From: Cyclobacteriaceae bacterium
GTDB lineage: Bacteria > Bacteroidota > Bacteroidia > Cytophagales > Cyclobacteriaceae
Reading direction: 5' to 3'
Length of the DNA stretch: 64,000 bases
Assembly: GCA_019638275.1 (NCBI GenBank)
Contig: JAHBUC010000008.1
Coordinates: 1-64,000, forward strand
Shown: one piece after another, positions 1 through 8,469 of the stretch
How the letters are laid out: the number at the start of each line of letters is the position of its first letter
Numbering within the stretch: the stretch's first letter is position 1
Program-made: the position numbers and the translations under genes
Notes under the pieces: generated by a model
Told to the model about the DNA's origin: nothing
The model's input: only the letters and a program-made list of their open reading frames with translations
The model's database searches: none

Positions 1-82
1 GGTTTCTGGATTTGTTTTGGCACCTAAGGTGTTGAAAGAAGCCAAACGCTACTTTGCCGATCTGAAAGCGAAAGAAGGTTAA
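1..82 (+). CDS. C-terminal end of an unidentified protein (partial)
   Basis: The reading frame starting at base 2 is open from the window edge and encodes 26 residues ending ...KRYFADLKAKEG before a TAA at 80-82. The piece is basic and probably helical, with no motif I can assign, so I give no function. Its TAA overlaps the stop codon of the convergent gene on the other strand: the four bases TTAA at 79-82 serve as stop for both, so the two coding regions end on top of each other and no separate terminator fits between them. Confidence 0.6.
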   Translation, partial: VSGFVLAPKVLKEAKRYFADLKAKEG

Positions 83-1518
83 GATACCGTTACACCTGCC
101 GATGGATGATAATCGAAGAGCCCGCGCTCTTTGATGGCCTCTTCCACTTTGTGCGGAACAAATTTTTCCCAGCCTGCCTGACCGTTCTTGATCATCGCCA
201 ATACATGATCAGAAATGATATGCAGATTTTTGGTGTTGGCATCTTTGATATCCTCCAGCTTGTTGTTGTCCATCAAATACCTGAACAGGTTTTTAAGATT
301 TGCCGGAATGTCTTCCTCAAAATCCTTCAAGGTCATGATGTTGGCCGAATTGCGAACCAATGCCGGATAAATATAGAGCTTCACATTTGTACCAAACAAG
401 GAAGCAAAACACTCCAGAATTCCACCTCGCGTATTCTCATAAGTCTTCTCATCAAAAACTTTTTGTAAGGCATTAACGCCCATGATGATCCCGATTTTTT
501 TACCACGGGTAATGCGCGACAGGTAATCCACCAAACGGTAGTATTCGAAATAGTTTGAAATCAATACATTCTGTCCCAGCGAACAGATAATATCAGCACG
601 ATGTAAAAAATCCTTTTCATCAATGGTACCGTCAGCGCTCAGGTCATTAAGCGTTAACTCGGTTAACACTACGATATTTGACCGTTCTACATCCGGTTCG
701 TGCTTGAATTTTCTGCGGGCTGCCAGTAACATATCCACGTTTACATGAGTAGGTGGACGGAACCGGCCACGCAACACCAGTATATTCTTTTTGTACAATT
801 CATCTGAAGGTTGCATCACTTCTCCATCGGGACCAAACATGGCTGCACGTGTAAAACCATTCTTCACCAGCTTCAACGCCATGAGCCTGTTGTCTACGTT
901 CTTAAAGTCTGGTCCGGTAAGGCGGAACATATCTATTTCAATACGCTTGCCTTGTAGCCCATCCAGCAACGACATGAGAATTTGTTCCGGATCGGTAAAA
1001 TATGTACAGGCATAGATCAGGTTTACACCAACAACACCCAATGCATACTGTTGTTGCAGGGGATCGTTGTCATGCATCTTCACGTGTATCACACAGTCGT
1101 TATACTCTCCTTTCGGCTGCAGCTGAAACCGCAGACCGATCCAACCGTGTGCCTGGTTGGTTCGCTCGAAATTCAATATCTCAACGGTATTGGCAAAGGC
1201 AAAGAATTTAGTTGTTTCGATCCGGTGAGGAAGGCGCTCAGCCAATAAAGGATATTCGTGATCCAGCATCTTCATAAGCCTGGGCTCACATACATACCGC
1301 TCACAATGGCCATAAATGGCATCACTGAATTTCATGTCGTAGGCCGACATGGTTTTGGCTATGGTTCCGGAAGCCCCGCCTGCTTTAAAGAAGTTTGCGG
1401 CTACCTCCTGCCCGGCACCAATTTCTGCGAAGGAGCCATACACATCCCGGCTAAGGTTAATACGCAGTGCCTTTTCCTGCGTAGTCAGTTTCCTGAATTC
1501 ATCCATCATACCCAACAT
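79..1518 (-). CDS. Conserved 479-residue protein of unknown function
   Basis: I recognise this as a conserved bacterial family but cannot give it an activity. The N-terminal part (residues 12-60) holds the family hallmark, including YGSFAEIGAGQEVA at 27-40 and then KAGGASGTIAKTMSAYD. There is no signal peptide or membrane segment. From memory, relatives carry conflicting automatic names (nicotinate-nucleotide adenylyltransferase, TonB-dependent receptor). Neither is supported here: no HxGH nucleotidyltransferase motif is visible and no barrel is possible. The start at 1518 is followed by two more Met codons (residues 4 and 5), so it could shift by a few residues. A good TAnnTTTG promoter lies 28 bp upstream. 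It is monocistronic and convergent with the partial gene at the window edge. Confidence 0.8.
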   Translation of the reverse strand: MLGMMDEFRKLTTQEKALRINLSRDVYGSFAEIGAGQEVAANFFKAGGASGTIAKTMSAYDMKFSDAIYGHCERYVCEPRLMKMLDHEYPLLAERLPHRIETTKFFAFANTVEILNFERTNQAHGWIGLRFQLQPKGEYNDCVIHVKMHDNDPLQQQYALGVVGVNLIYACTYFTDPEQILMSLLDGLQGKRIEIDMFRLTGPDFKNVDNRLMALKLVKNGFTRAAMFGPDGEVMQPSDELYKKNILVLRGRFRPPTHVNVDMLLAARRKFKHEPDVERSNIVVLTELTLNDLSADGTIDEKDFLHRADIICSLGQNVLISNYFEYYRLVDYLSRITRGKKIGIIMGVNALQKVFDEKTYENTRGGILECFASLFGTNVKLYIYPALVRNSANIMTLKDFEEDIPANLKNLFRYLMDNNKLEDIKDANTKNLHIISDHVLAMIKNGQAGWEKFVPHKVEEAIKERGLFDYHPSAGVTVS

Positions 1519-1546
1519 TGATTAAAGCCAGTTCAAAAAATTCAAT

Positions 1547-1578
1547 CAAAGGTAAACAACCTTGAACGAACCACTCAA
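1547..1578 (-). promoter_or_regulatory. Bacteroidota-type promoter for the 479-residue protein gene
   Basis: On the minus strand TACCTTTG (1554 to 1547) matches the Bacteroidota -7 box TAnnTTTG. A TTG (1578-1576) lies 21 bases upstream of it, within the known spacing. The box ends 28 bp before the ATG at 1518. Assignment is by consensus only. Confidence 0.55.
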
Positions 1579-1644
1579 GCGTTGTATGTTTTTTTGAATA
1601 TTAACGCAGATGGTCTATTTTTCGCACTTTACCAGATAAAACAA

Positions 1645-3027
1645 ATGGATCAACGCGGAAGTTTTACCAGTCGGATAGGATTTATACTGGCGGCAGCAGG
1701 CTCAGCCGTAGGATTAGGCAACATCTGGAAATTCCCCTACGAGACCGGTCAAAACGGTGGTGCAGCATTTTTGCTCATTTACCTGGCCTTGACTTTCTTA
1801 TTCTGCTACCCCGTAATGGTGGGTGAAATCTCCATCGGGCGTAGGGTGGGGTTAGATGCTTATGGTTCTTACAACAAGCTGGGCGGAAAGAAGTGGGGCT
1901 TTCTTGGCCTCTACGGAATCTTGTGCGGCATTATGATCCTCTCCTTTTATAATGTAGTTGCCGGCTGGGCTTTTGGCTATTTTCTGGAGATATCCTTTAG
2001 TGACTTACTGACTGAAGAGAACTACGGTGCATTTTTCGGGCGGTATGTTGTTGATTTCTGGGATAACCTCATTTTCTCTCTGTGCTTCATGTTTATAACG
2101 GCCTTCATTGTTGTGAAGGGTGTACAGGGCGGTATTGAGCGCGCATCTAAAATTATGATGCCTACCCTGTTTGTCATTTTAATCGCCCTGATCGTCTATA
2201 GCCTTACGTTGCCTAATGCTATGGATGGTGTGAGATTCTATCTCCTCCCCGATTTCAGCGAGATCACACTTGAAACACTTTATTCAGGGATGGGGCAAGC
2301 ATTCTTTTCCTTATCGCTTGGAATGGGTGCGTTGATTACGTATGGTTCCTATGTCAACAAGCAACAAAATATTTTGAAGTCCGCTTTAACAATTACATTC
2401 CTGGATATTTCAGTTGCATTTCTTGCCGGCCTATTAATTTTCCCATTGGTATTCTCGCAGGGCCAATCACCAGAGCAAGGTCCGGCCCTGGTCTTTGTTG
2501 TGCTACCCGGCATTTTTCAGGCCATGGGTCCTGTGCTGGGTAAAGTTGTGGGAGGTGGTTTTTTCTTGTTGCTCTGTTTTGCGGCACTCACGTCAACCAT
2601 TTCGTTGCTGGAAGTACCGGTAGCCTATATGGTTGATCAAAAGAAAGTGCCCAGAAAAATCAGTGTCTGGATTCTTGCCGCTCTTGTTTTCATATTAGGT
2701 ATCCCGAGTATGCTATCACAAGGTGCCGTGGATATATTTTCTTCACTAAGTTTTTATAACGATAAGTCTGCATTGGATTTTGTAAGTGAAGTATTCTCTG
2801 ACATCAGCTTGCCGCTTGGCGGCTGCCTGATGACCATCTTCATTTCAAGAAGGTGGAATTCAAAAAATATGAGTGAAGAAATTGCCAATGGTAATCCAAG
2901 GTATAAGGGATCATTTATTGAGTCGTATATCAATTTCACCATCACGTATGTTTGTCCAGTATTACTCGGACTCTTTTCAATCCTGATTATCATCGATAAG
3001 TTTTTCGGACTGGACAAAATCCTGTGA
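1645..3027 (+). CDS. Sodium-dependent transporter, NSS (SNF) family
   Basis: Sodium-coupled symporter of the LeuT/neurotransmitter family for amino acids or similar small solutes, in the inner membrane. The TM1 signature GSAVGLGNIWKFPYE near the N-terminus matches the LeuT-fold unwound helix, and about 11 hydrophobic segments follow over 460 residues. I start at the ATG at 1645 (MDQRGSFTSRIG) rather than an in-frame ATG at 1582, because the extra 21 residues do not resemble the family. In the TM7 region (FLDISVAFLAG) Asp sits where LeuT has Asn286 and Ala where LeuT has Glu290, as in the short bacterial subfamily. The CLC gene begins 13 bp downstream, so the two are probably co-transcribed. 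Substrate unknown. Confidence 0.9.
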   Translation: MDQRGSFTSRIGFILAAAGSAVGLGNIWKFPYETGQNGGAAFLLIYLALTFLFCYPVMVGEISIGRRVGLDAYGSYNKLGGKKWGFLGLYGILCGIMILSFYNVVAGWAFGYFLEISFSDLLTEENYGAFFGRYVVDFWDNLIFSLCFMFITAFIVVKGVQGGIERASKIMMPTLFVILIALIVYSLTLPNAMDGVRFYLLPDFSEITLETLYSGMGQAFFSLSLGMGALITYGSYVNKQQNILKSALTITFLDISVAFLAGLLIFPLVFSQGQSPEQGPALVFVVLPGIFQAMGPVLGKVVGGGFFLLLCFAALTSTISLLEVPVAYMVDQKKVPRKISVWILAALVFILGIPSMLSQGAVDIFSSLSFYNDKSALDFVSEVFSDISLPLGGCLMTIFISRRWNSKNMSEEIANGNPRYKGSFIESYINFTITYVCPVLLGLFSILIIIDKFFGLDKIL

Positions 3028-3040
3028 CCACTAAGAACGC

Positions 3041-4819
3041 ATGAATGAATGGGCGCAAAAACATAGTCTTCTATTAAGCTGGCTGCAGCAAAGACTAAGC
3101 GAGCGACAATTCTTTATACTTTCAAGCGTTTTGGTAGGACTAACCGCTGGCCTTGCCGCTGTGTTGCTGAAGTCATTGGTGCACCTTATCTATGAGTTCG
3201 TAACACATGATTATGAACTCCCCTTTCAATTCTGGTTGTATTTGTTTCTTCCGTTTATCGGGCTGTTGATTACTGTGTTGTATGCACAGCGGTTTCACAA
3301 AGGCACTTTGGAAAAGGGCACATCGCATGTTTTGTATTCGATAACCAGAAAGTCAAGCTTAATGGCACCTTTTCATATGGTGGCGCACCTCATTACGAGC
3401 GCCATAACCATTGGTTTTGGTGGGTCATCAGGACTTGAAGCACCCATTGCCACCACCGGCTCGGCTATTGGCTCAAATTATGCCCGCACCTACCACCTTA
3501 ACTACAGGCAGCGTACGTTGCTACTCTCATGCGGTGCTGCTGCAGGTATTGCCGCTGCATTTAATGCCCCCATTGCCGGAGTTCTGTTTGCTATTGAGAT
3601 TTTGCTGCTGGACATTAGCGCCACGGCATTCATTCCATTAATCATCGCATCGGCTGTTGGCGCATTATGTTCCAACATTATTTTGCAAGATGGCATCCTG
3701 CTATCCTTTAAAACGCAGATACCATTTAACTTTTACAATGTTCCCTATTATGTGTTAATGGGAATATTTGCAGGTCTGCTGGCAACCTATCATTCGCGTA
3801 CTTTCATGAAGATGGATGCCTGGTTCGCAAAACGAAAAAGTCCCTATACGAAAGTAATTATCGGGGGCGGAATTCTGGCCGTACTTATTCTCCTTTTTCC
3901 TCCGCTCTTTGGTGAAGGCTATACCAGTGTTCTTGCGCTCTCGCAAAACAATGCACAGGGTTTACTAAACACCAGCATCCTAAAAGAATTCATTACCAAC
4001 GAATGGTTGGTGCTTCTGTTTCTTGGCGGCATTATGCTTACCAAAACATTTGCCGTAAGTGCTACCATTAGCAGCGGTGGCAATGGTGGCAACTTTGCCC
4101 CTTCCCTCATGACGGGCGCATTTTTGGGCTTTTTCTTCTCACGTTTTGTTAACCTCACTGGTTTTGGCAAGCTTCCTGAAAGCAACTTCACGCTTGTAGC
4201 AATGGCCGGTGTAATGAGTGGTGTTATGCACGCTCCCTTAACAGCCATATTCCTTATTGCAGAAGTTACCGGTGGGTATGGACTGATGATTCCGCTAATG
4301 ATTGTTGCTTCAATCAGTTACACCGTATCGCGGTTCATTGAACCTGAATCCATTGAAAGCAAGAAGCTCGCACAAAAAGGCGCAGTGATCATCCACGACC
4401 GCGATAAAAAAATTCTATCCGACATATCGCTTTCCAAACTCATCGAAACAAACTTTCAGCCGGTGGTGGAGACTGCACGACTGCGCGACCTGATTACCGT
4501 CATTGAAAAAACCACCCGAAACATTTTTCCGGTTATAACCGAGGAAGGCAAACTGACAGGGGTGATTGAGCTTAATTCGATCCGTGACATCATGTTTAAT
4601 ACAGAACTCTACGATCAGGTAGTGATGAAGGAACTAATGCGTAAACCCCCTGCGGTAATTGAAGAAGGCGAGTCGATGGATGAAGTGATGAAAAAATTTG
4701 ATTTAACTGATTCGTGGAATCTACCAGTTACACGTCAGGGCAAATACCTCGGGTTCATATCAAAATCAACCATATTCAATAAATACCGGAGCGAACTGAT
4801 TGAGAAATCAGTACACTAA
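3041..4819 (+). CDS. CLC-type chloride channel/transporter with C-terminal CBS pair
   Basis: Inner-membrane anion channel or exchanger. The 592 residues contain a CLC core (about 20-430) and two CBS domains (about 460-515 and 530-585). The gating glutamate is present as Glu133 in GLEAP, and the GxFxP element appears as GGNFAPSLMTG. The usual selectivity motif GSGIP is replaced by KGTSHV near residues 92-97. The residue matching E. coli ClcA Glu203 (internal proton glutamate) is Ile187, with Glu186 aligning to Glu202; this is typical of CLC channels rather than coupled exchangers. It lies 13 bp behind the NSS gene. Its TAA overlaps the stop of the convergent TerB-like gene. Confidence 0.92.
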   Translation: MNEWAQKHSLLLSWLQQRLSERQFFILSSVLVGLTAGLAAVLLKSLVHLIYEFVTHDYELPFQFWLYLFLPFIGLLITVLYAQRFHKGTLEKGTSHVLYSITRKSSLMAPFHMVAHLITSAITIGFGGSSGLEAPIATTGSAIGSNYARTYHLNYRQRTLLLSCGAAAGIAAAFNAPIAGVLFAIEILLLDISATAFIPLIIASAVGALCSNIILQDGILLSFKTQIPFNFYNVPYYVLMGIFAGLLATYHSRTFMKMDAWFAKRKSPYTKVIIGGGILAVLILLFPPLFGEGYTSVLALSQNNAQGLLNTSILKEFITNEWLVLLFLGGIMLTKTFAVSATISSGGNGGNFAPSLMTGAFLGFFFSRFVNLTGFGKLPESNFTLVAMAGVMSGVMHAPLTAIFLIAEVTGGYGLMIPLMIVASISYTVSRFIEPESIESKKLAQKGAVIIHDRDKKILSDISLSKLIETNFQPVVETARLRDLITVIEKTTRNIFPVITEEGKLTGVIELNSIRDIMFNTELYDQVVMKELMRKPPAVIEEGESMDEVMKKFDLTDSWNLPVTRQGKYLGFISKSTIFNKYRSELIEKSVH

Positions 4820-5250
4820 GCAACTACAAATTTCTGCAAAGCCTGTTCCTTGATTTCCTCCCATTCATCCGGAGGTGGCGGTGTGCCCTTTTCGAAATTC
4901 TCCAACAGCCACTTAACAATACTTTTCTTCATTTTAAACTTAACGGCAACATCTTCACAAAAGGTAATCTCTCTCTTCTCCACTACACCGTCCGCATAAA
5001 CCATCAGGATTAAGTCATACAAGAGATTCATGCGATCGTAGAAATTATCCGGGATGTTAAGCTTAAATTTCTCCTTACTATCAACAAGGTTTTGAATCTG
5101 CCAGTCTTTAAGCCCATATTTCTTCCCAAGCTTAAAAAGAAGTACCAATTCCTTTTCATGGATATTACCGTCAGCATTCGCCAGTGCCAGCAAGTGTTTC
5201 AGGTGGTTTTTCTTGTAAGAGAGATATTGGTGTTCAAAAAAGCCCTTCAT
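4816..5250 (-). CDS. TerB-like (tellurite resistance TerB family) protein
   Basis: A 144-residue, all-helical, cytoplasmic protein. Two internal repeats each carry an acidic turn, ANADGNIHEKE around 23-33 and VYADGVVEKRE around 84-94. This is the arrangement of the TerB/DjlA-N-like fold, which can bind metal ions through such acidic loops. No signal peptide or J-domain is present, so it is a stand-alone TerB-like protein. Family members are found in stress and membrane-associated contexts, but the role of this copy cannot be read from the sequence. It ends overlapping the CLC gene on the opposite strand and has a repeat-rich spacer upstream. Confidence 0.75.
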   Translation of the reverse strand: MKGFFEHQYLSYKKNHLKHLLALANADGNIHEKELVLLFKLGKKYGLKDWQIQNLVDSKEKFKLNIPDNFYDRMNLLYDLILMVYADGVVEKREITFCEDVAVKFKMKKSIVKWLLENFEKGTPPPPDEWEEIKEQALQKFVVA

Positions 5251-5308
5251 AACGGTACATGGTTATCAGCCAGCAAAATAATGAAACTGCCGTGAAGACT
5301 CAAATACC

Positions 5309-5423
5309 GGTGGCTTCGAGGGCCTCAGCCACCTGATATCTCTATGTTGTCTGAGTTCTCAAAGGCAACAACCGCGGTAGCCACCTGGATTTTTCCAGTT
5401 GCCTGAAGTTCCCGAAGGCAACT
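5309..5423. repeat. Imperfect tandem repeat with hairpins (about 52-bp unit)
   Basis: Between two minus-strand genes. AGCCACCTG occurs at 5327 and 5379 (period 52 bp), and each copy is followed by a GTTGxCTGA...AGGCAAC hairpin (5346-5369 and 5398-5422). A further hairpin with arms GGTGGCT/AGCCACC lies at 5309-5333. None has a clean T-run, so these look like a small repeated structured element rather than a standard terminator. Confidence 0.55.
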
Positions 5424-5434
5424 ACACAAGTTAA

Positions 5435-6538
5435 TCAATCAACCCACTCCGCTACAAACAGGTTGGTGTCGCGCGTGCCACCATTATTGCGGTTTGAGGA
5501 AAATACCAGGTGCTTTCCATCGTAAGAGAACATGGGGAAGGAATCAAATACGCCATCATAGGTCAACTGCTCCAGCCCGGTACCATCTTCATTGATCATA
5601 AACAGGTTAAACTGAAAGCCGCGCTCACCATGGTGGTTGGAGGAAAATACAATCTTCTTACCGGAAGGATGATAAAAGGGAGCCCAGTTGGCCTTGCCCA
5701 GGCTGGTAACCTGACGAAGGTCTGATCCATCCACATTGCAGATGTAAATTTCCATGTTGGTTGGTGCAACGAGGCCTTTCGATAAGTAATCTTTGTATTC
5801 AGCTATCTCCTCATCCGTTTTAGGACGTGAAGTACGAAAAACAATTTTGCTTCCATCTGGTGAAAAGAATGCGCCACCATCGTATCCCAAATCAAACGTG
5901 ATTTGCTTTACATCCGATCCGTCCAGGTTCATAGTGTATAAATCAAGGTCGCCATTGCGGGTTGAAGTGAATACAATTTTATCTCCCTTTGGAGACACTG
6001 TCGCTTCCGCATCGTAACCGGTTTCGGTGGTGAGTTGTTTGAGGATGTTACCGTTCAGATCAGCAACAAAAATATCGTACGTTGGAAAAATCGGCCACAG
6101 GTATTTGCCACCCGGTACACGTTCCGGATCAGTTGGACAGGCATCGCCACCTAAATGTGTTGAAGCATAAACTACTGTTGAATCACCGGGCAGGAAGTAA
6201 GAACATGTTGTTCTCCCCTTTCCATTGCTGATCATTACAGGCCTGTTCTCTTTCAGGTTATCAACCCCTAAGGTGGTGTAAAAAATATGGTCGCACTGAA
6301 CGCCCCATGCCCTGCTGTTCGATTGAAACACTAGTTTGGTGTTATCGAAACTCCAATATGCCTCGGCATTATCACCACCAAATGTTAACTGACGAAGGTT
6401 TCGAATGTGCTTTTCATTAGGATACCTTAGCGTATCAGCAGCCTCGTTATATTCTGCTACAGTGTCCTCATTCTTCCTGGTTGAGCATGAGGCAACCATC
6501 AGTAAGGCAGCAAGGGCAATAGACAATCGAAATAGCAT
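5435..6538 (-). CDS. TolB-like beta-propeller lipoprotein (PD40/WD40-like repeats)
   Basis: A 367-residue exported lipoprotein. Residues 1-18 are a lipoprotein signal ending in MVASC, with Cys18 the expected lipidated residue. The rest is a run of PD40 blades recognised by repeated elements such as YDAEATVSPKGDKIVFTS, YDGGAFFSPDGSKIVFRT and FDSFPMFSYDGKHLVFSS, as in TolB and the propeller of prolyl oligopeptidases. No peptidase domain follows, so it is probably a binding or scaffold protein on the periplasmic face of a membrane. It is not next to tolA, tolQ, tolR or pal, so a Tol-system role is not supported. The gene follows fadD on the same strand after 115 bp and has its own TAnnTTTG box. 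Confidence 0.85.
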   Translation of the reverse strand: MLFRLSIALAALLMVASCSTRKNEDTVAEYNEAADTLRYPNEKHIRNLRQLTFGGDNAEAYWSFDNTKLVFQSNSRAWGVQCDHIFYTTLGVDNLKENRPVMISNGKGRTTCSYFLPGDSTVVYASTHLGGDACPTDPERVPGGKYLWPIFPTYDIFVADLNGNILKQLTTETGYDAEATVSPKGDKIVFTSTRNGDLDLYTMNLDGSDVKQITFDLGYDGGAFFSPDGSKIVFRTSRPKTDEEIAEYKDYLSKGLVAPTNMEIYICNVDGSDLRQVTSLGKANWAPFYHPSGKKIVFSSNHHGERGFQFNLFMINEDGTGLEQLTYDGVFDSFPMFSYDGKHLVFSSNRNNGGTRDTNLFVAEWVD

Positions 6539-6563
6539 GAAAATGGGGAATTAAATGAAGGCG

Positions 6564-6571
6564 CAAAAATA
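6564..6571 (-). promoter_or_regulatory. TAnnTTTG -7 box before the TolB-like lipoprotein gene
   Basis: The minus strand reads TATTTTTG, a full match to the Bacteroidota -7 box, 25 bp before the ATG at 6538. No convincing -33 TTG is seen at the expected distance. Confidence 0.4.
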
Positions 6572-6653
6572 TAACGGCCGCAGTAAGAATAATACCCGTG
6601 CACGAAAAGAAAATACCGAATAAACCCATCCCCGGGTTCCCAATACCCAATAC

Positions 6654-8327
6654 CTAAGCCCCCGTCTCTTCCTTCAACGCCCTGCGAAGAATCTTCCCTA
6701 CATTGGTTTTTGGCAACTCTGATCTGAACTCAATATGACGTGGTATCTTATAATTTGTCAGGTTTTCACGGGCATAGGCAATCACCTCATCGGCTGTAAG
6801 CGACTGATCGCGTTTCACCACAAAGGCCTTTATCGCTTCGCCTGATTTATCATCGGGAACTCCTATCGCAGCAATCTCCAGTATCTTCGGGTGGGCAGCC
6901 AACACGTTTTCAATTTCATTCGGGAACACGTTGAAGCCTGAAACTTTGATCATGTCCTTCTTGCGATCAACAATCTTGAAAAAGCCTTGGTCGTTCATAA
7001 AACCGATATCACCTGTGCGAAACCATCCTCCTGGAAAGAAAACACCGGTGTTATCTTTTTGCCAATAGCCTGACATCACCTGCGGACCGCGGGCACAAAT
7101 CTCGCCATTCTCTCCCTGCGGAAGTTGATTGCCTTCATCATCAAAAATCGCTACCTCCGTACTGGGCATCGGTAAACCAATTGTTCCCATTTGGTGGGTT
7201 CCGTCAAGCGGATTGCAGCACAACACAGGCGATGTTTCACTTAGTCCATACCCTTCAACCAAAGGCTTTCCTGTAACCTGATGCCATTTCTTTGCTACTA
7301 CATCCTGCACCGCCATACCACCGCCAACGGCACCCTTTAAAAAGGAGAAATCAAGTTTTGCGAAATCCGGATTGTTGAGTAAACCGTTGAACAAGGTATT
7401 TACACCCGTGATGATGGAAAACTTATGCTTCTTCAATTCCTTGATAAACCCTGGAATATCACGCGGATTGGTAATGAGAATACTCTTAGCCCCTACACTG
7501 AACATCAACACTCCGTTTACAGTAAGTGCAAAAATGTGATACATAGGAATGGCTGTAATGATCACCTCCTGCACGCTGGGCGTTTGCTTCAGGAAAGGAA
7601 TAAACCATTTGGTAATCATGGAATTATGTGCCACAATATTTCCGTGAGCGAGTTGTGCACCTTTGGCTACACCCGTTGTGCCTCCGGTATACTGAAGAAC
7701 AGCAATATCATCATTTGTAATAGTCGGCTTTGATAAAGAGAACCCTTGTCCTTTCTTCAGGGTATCCATAAAGTTGACAGCAGTAGGAAGATGATAGGCC
7801 GGAACCATCTTCTTGATGTGCTTCACCACAAAATTCACCAACCAGCCTTTGAAACCGCCAAGCATATCACCCAGTTGAGTTACGATAACGTGCTGAATGG
7901 AGGTATGAGCCAGAATTTTTTCCAGGCTATGTGCAAAGTTTGCCACAATCACAATTGCCTTGGCACCAGAGTCTTTAAACTGATGCTCCATTTCACGAGG
8001 TGTGTAAAGCGGATTTGTATTCACTACAATGAGTCCGGCACGCAACGCACCAAAGAACGCAACTGGAAACTGAAGCACATTGGGCATCTGAATGGCAATT
8101 CGATCGCCTTTTTGTAAGCCAATGCTTTGTAAGTAAGCAGCAAAATCAAGCGAAAGCTTATCCACCTCGGCATAGGTAAGTGTAGCCCCCATATTTTCAA
8201 ACGCCACACGATCGGCAAATTGCTTGCACGACTTTTCAAACAGGTCTACCAAAGAATGATAGTCGTATAAATGAATGTCAGCAGGAATGCCTTCAGGGTA
8301 ATTCTTGATCCAGGGAAAATCTTTCAT
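6654..8327 (-). CDS. fadD: Long-chain fatty acid-CoA ligase
   Basis: Activates free fatty acids to acyl-CoA in two steps through an acyl-adenylate, feeding beta-oxidation or lipid synthesis. The 557 residues show the whole adenylate-forming set: the AMP-binding P-loop YTGGTTGVAKG at 213-223, YGLSETSP, the GWFRTGDIG motif, the hinge DRKKDMIKVSGFNVFP shared with FadD-type ligases, and the catalytic Lys545 in PKTNVGK near the C-terminus. Length is normal for FadD. It is cytoplasmic or membrane-associated with no signal peptide. The promoter region contains a -7 box and a palindrome where a repressor could bind. The TolB-like gene follows on the same strand, but the gap suggests separate transcription. 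Confidence 0.93.
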   Translation of the reverse strand: MKDFPWIKNYPEGIPADIHLYDYHSLVDLFEKSCKQFADRVAFENMGATLTYAEVDKLSLDFAAYLQSIGLQKGDRIAIQMPNVLQFPVAFFGALRAGLIVVNTNPLYTPREMEHQFKDSGAKAIVIVANFAHSLEKILAHTSIQHVIVTQLGDMLGGFKGWLVNFVVKHIKKMVPAYHLPTAVNFMDTLKKGQGFSLSKPTITNDDIAVLQYTGGTTGVAKGAQLAHGNIVAHNSMITKWFIPFLKQTPSVQEVIITAIPMYHIFALTVNGVLMFSVGAKSILITNPRDIPGFIKELKKHKFSIITGVNTLFNGLLNNPDFAKLDFSFLKGAVGGGMAVQDVVAKKWHQVTGKPLVEGYGLSETSPVLCCNPLDGTHQMGTIGLPMPSTEVAIFDDEGNQLPQGENGEICARGPQVMSGYWQKDNTGVFFPGGWFRTGDIGFMNDQGFFKIVDRKKDMIKVSGFNVFPNEIENVLAAHPKILEIAAIGVPDDKSGEAIKAFVVKRDQSLTADEVIAYARENLTNYKIPRHIEFRSELPKTNVGKILRRALKEETGA

Positions 8328-8350
8328 AAATGCTTTAGGTTGACTTCTAA

Positions 8351-8375
8351 CAAACGATTGTTTGAATCAAATATA
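8351..8375 (-). promoter_or_regulatory. fadD promoter box and putative operator
   Basis: On the minus strand TATATTTG (8375-8368) is a full TAnnTTTG -7 box, 41 bp before the fadD ATG. Just downstream, CAAAC-GATT-GTTTG (8351-8364) is an inverted repeat lying over the expected transcription start. That is a good place for a TetR-type fatty-acid-responsive repressor, though no such regulator gene is in the window. Confidence 0.4.
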
Positions 8376-8415
8376 AAGCACGCAAACCGAACCTGAATGC
8401 CTTTGAAGTAAAAAC

Positions 8416-8441
8416 AAAACCCCGACTGATGCCGGGGTTTT
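8416..8441 (-). terminator. Rho-independent terminator of the tRNA-like RNA
   Basis: A perfect 9-bp stem AAAACCCCG/CGGGGTTTT with an 8-nt loop, followed on the minus strand by TTTTGTTTTTA. It lies 29 bp past the 3' end of the tRNA-like RNA and also upstream of the fadD promoter, so it cleanly ends a minus-strand transcript from the RNA gene. Confidence 0.85.
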
Positions 8442-8469
8442 ACTCAAACTTAAATAACCATGAAGAGAG

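Noticed and set aside
1582..1644. Upstream in-frame start for the NSS transporter
   Set aside because: The 21 extra residues do not match the family, whose N-terminus begins shortly before the TM1 motif; the ATG at 1645 fits.
5435..6538. TolB of the Tol-Pal system
   Set aside because: It is a lipoprotein and has no tol or pal neighbours; only the propeller repeats are shared with TolB.
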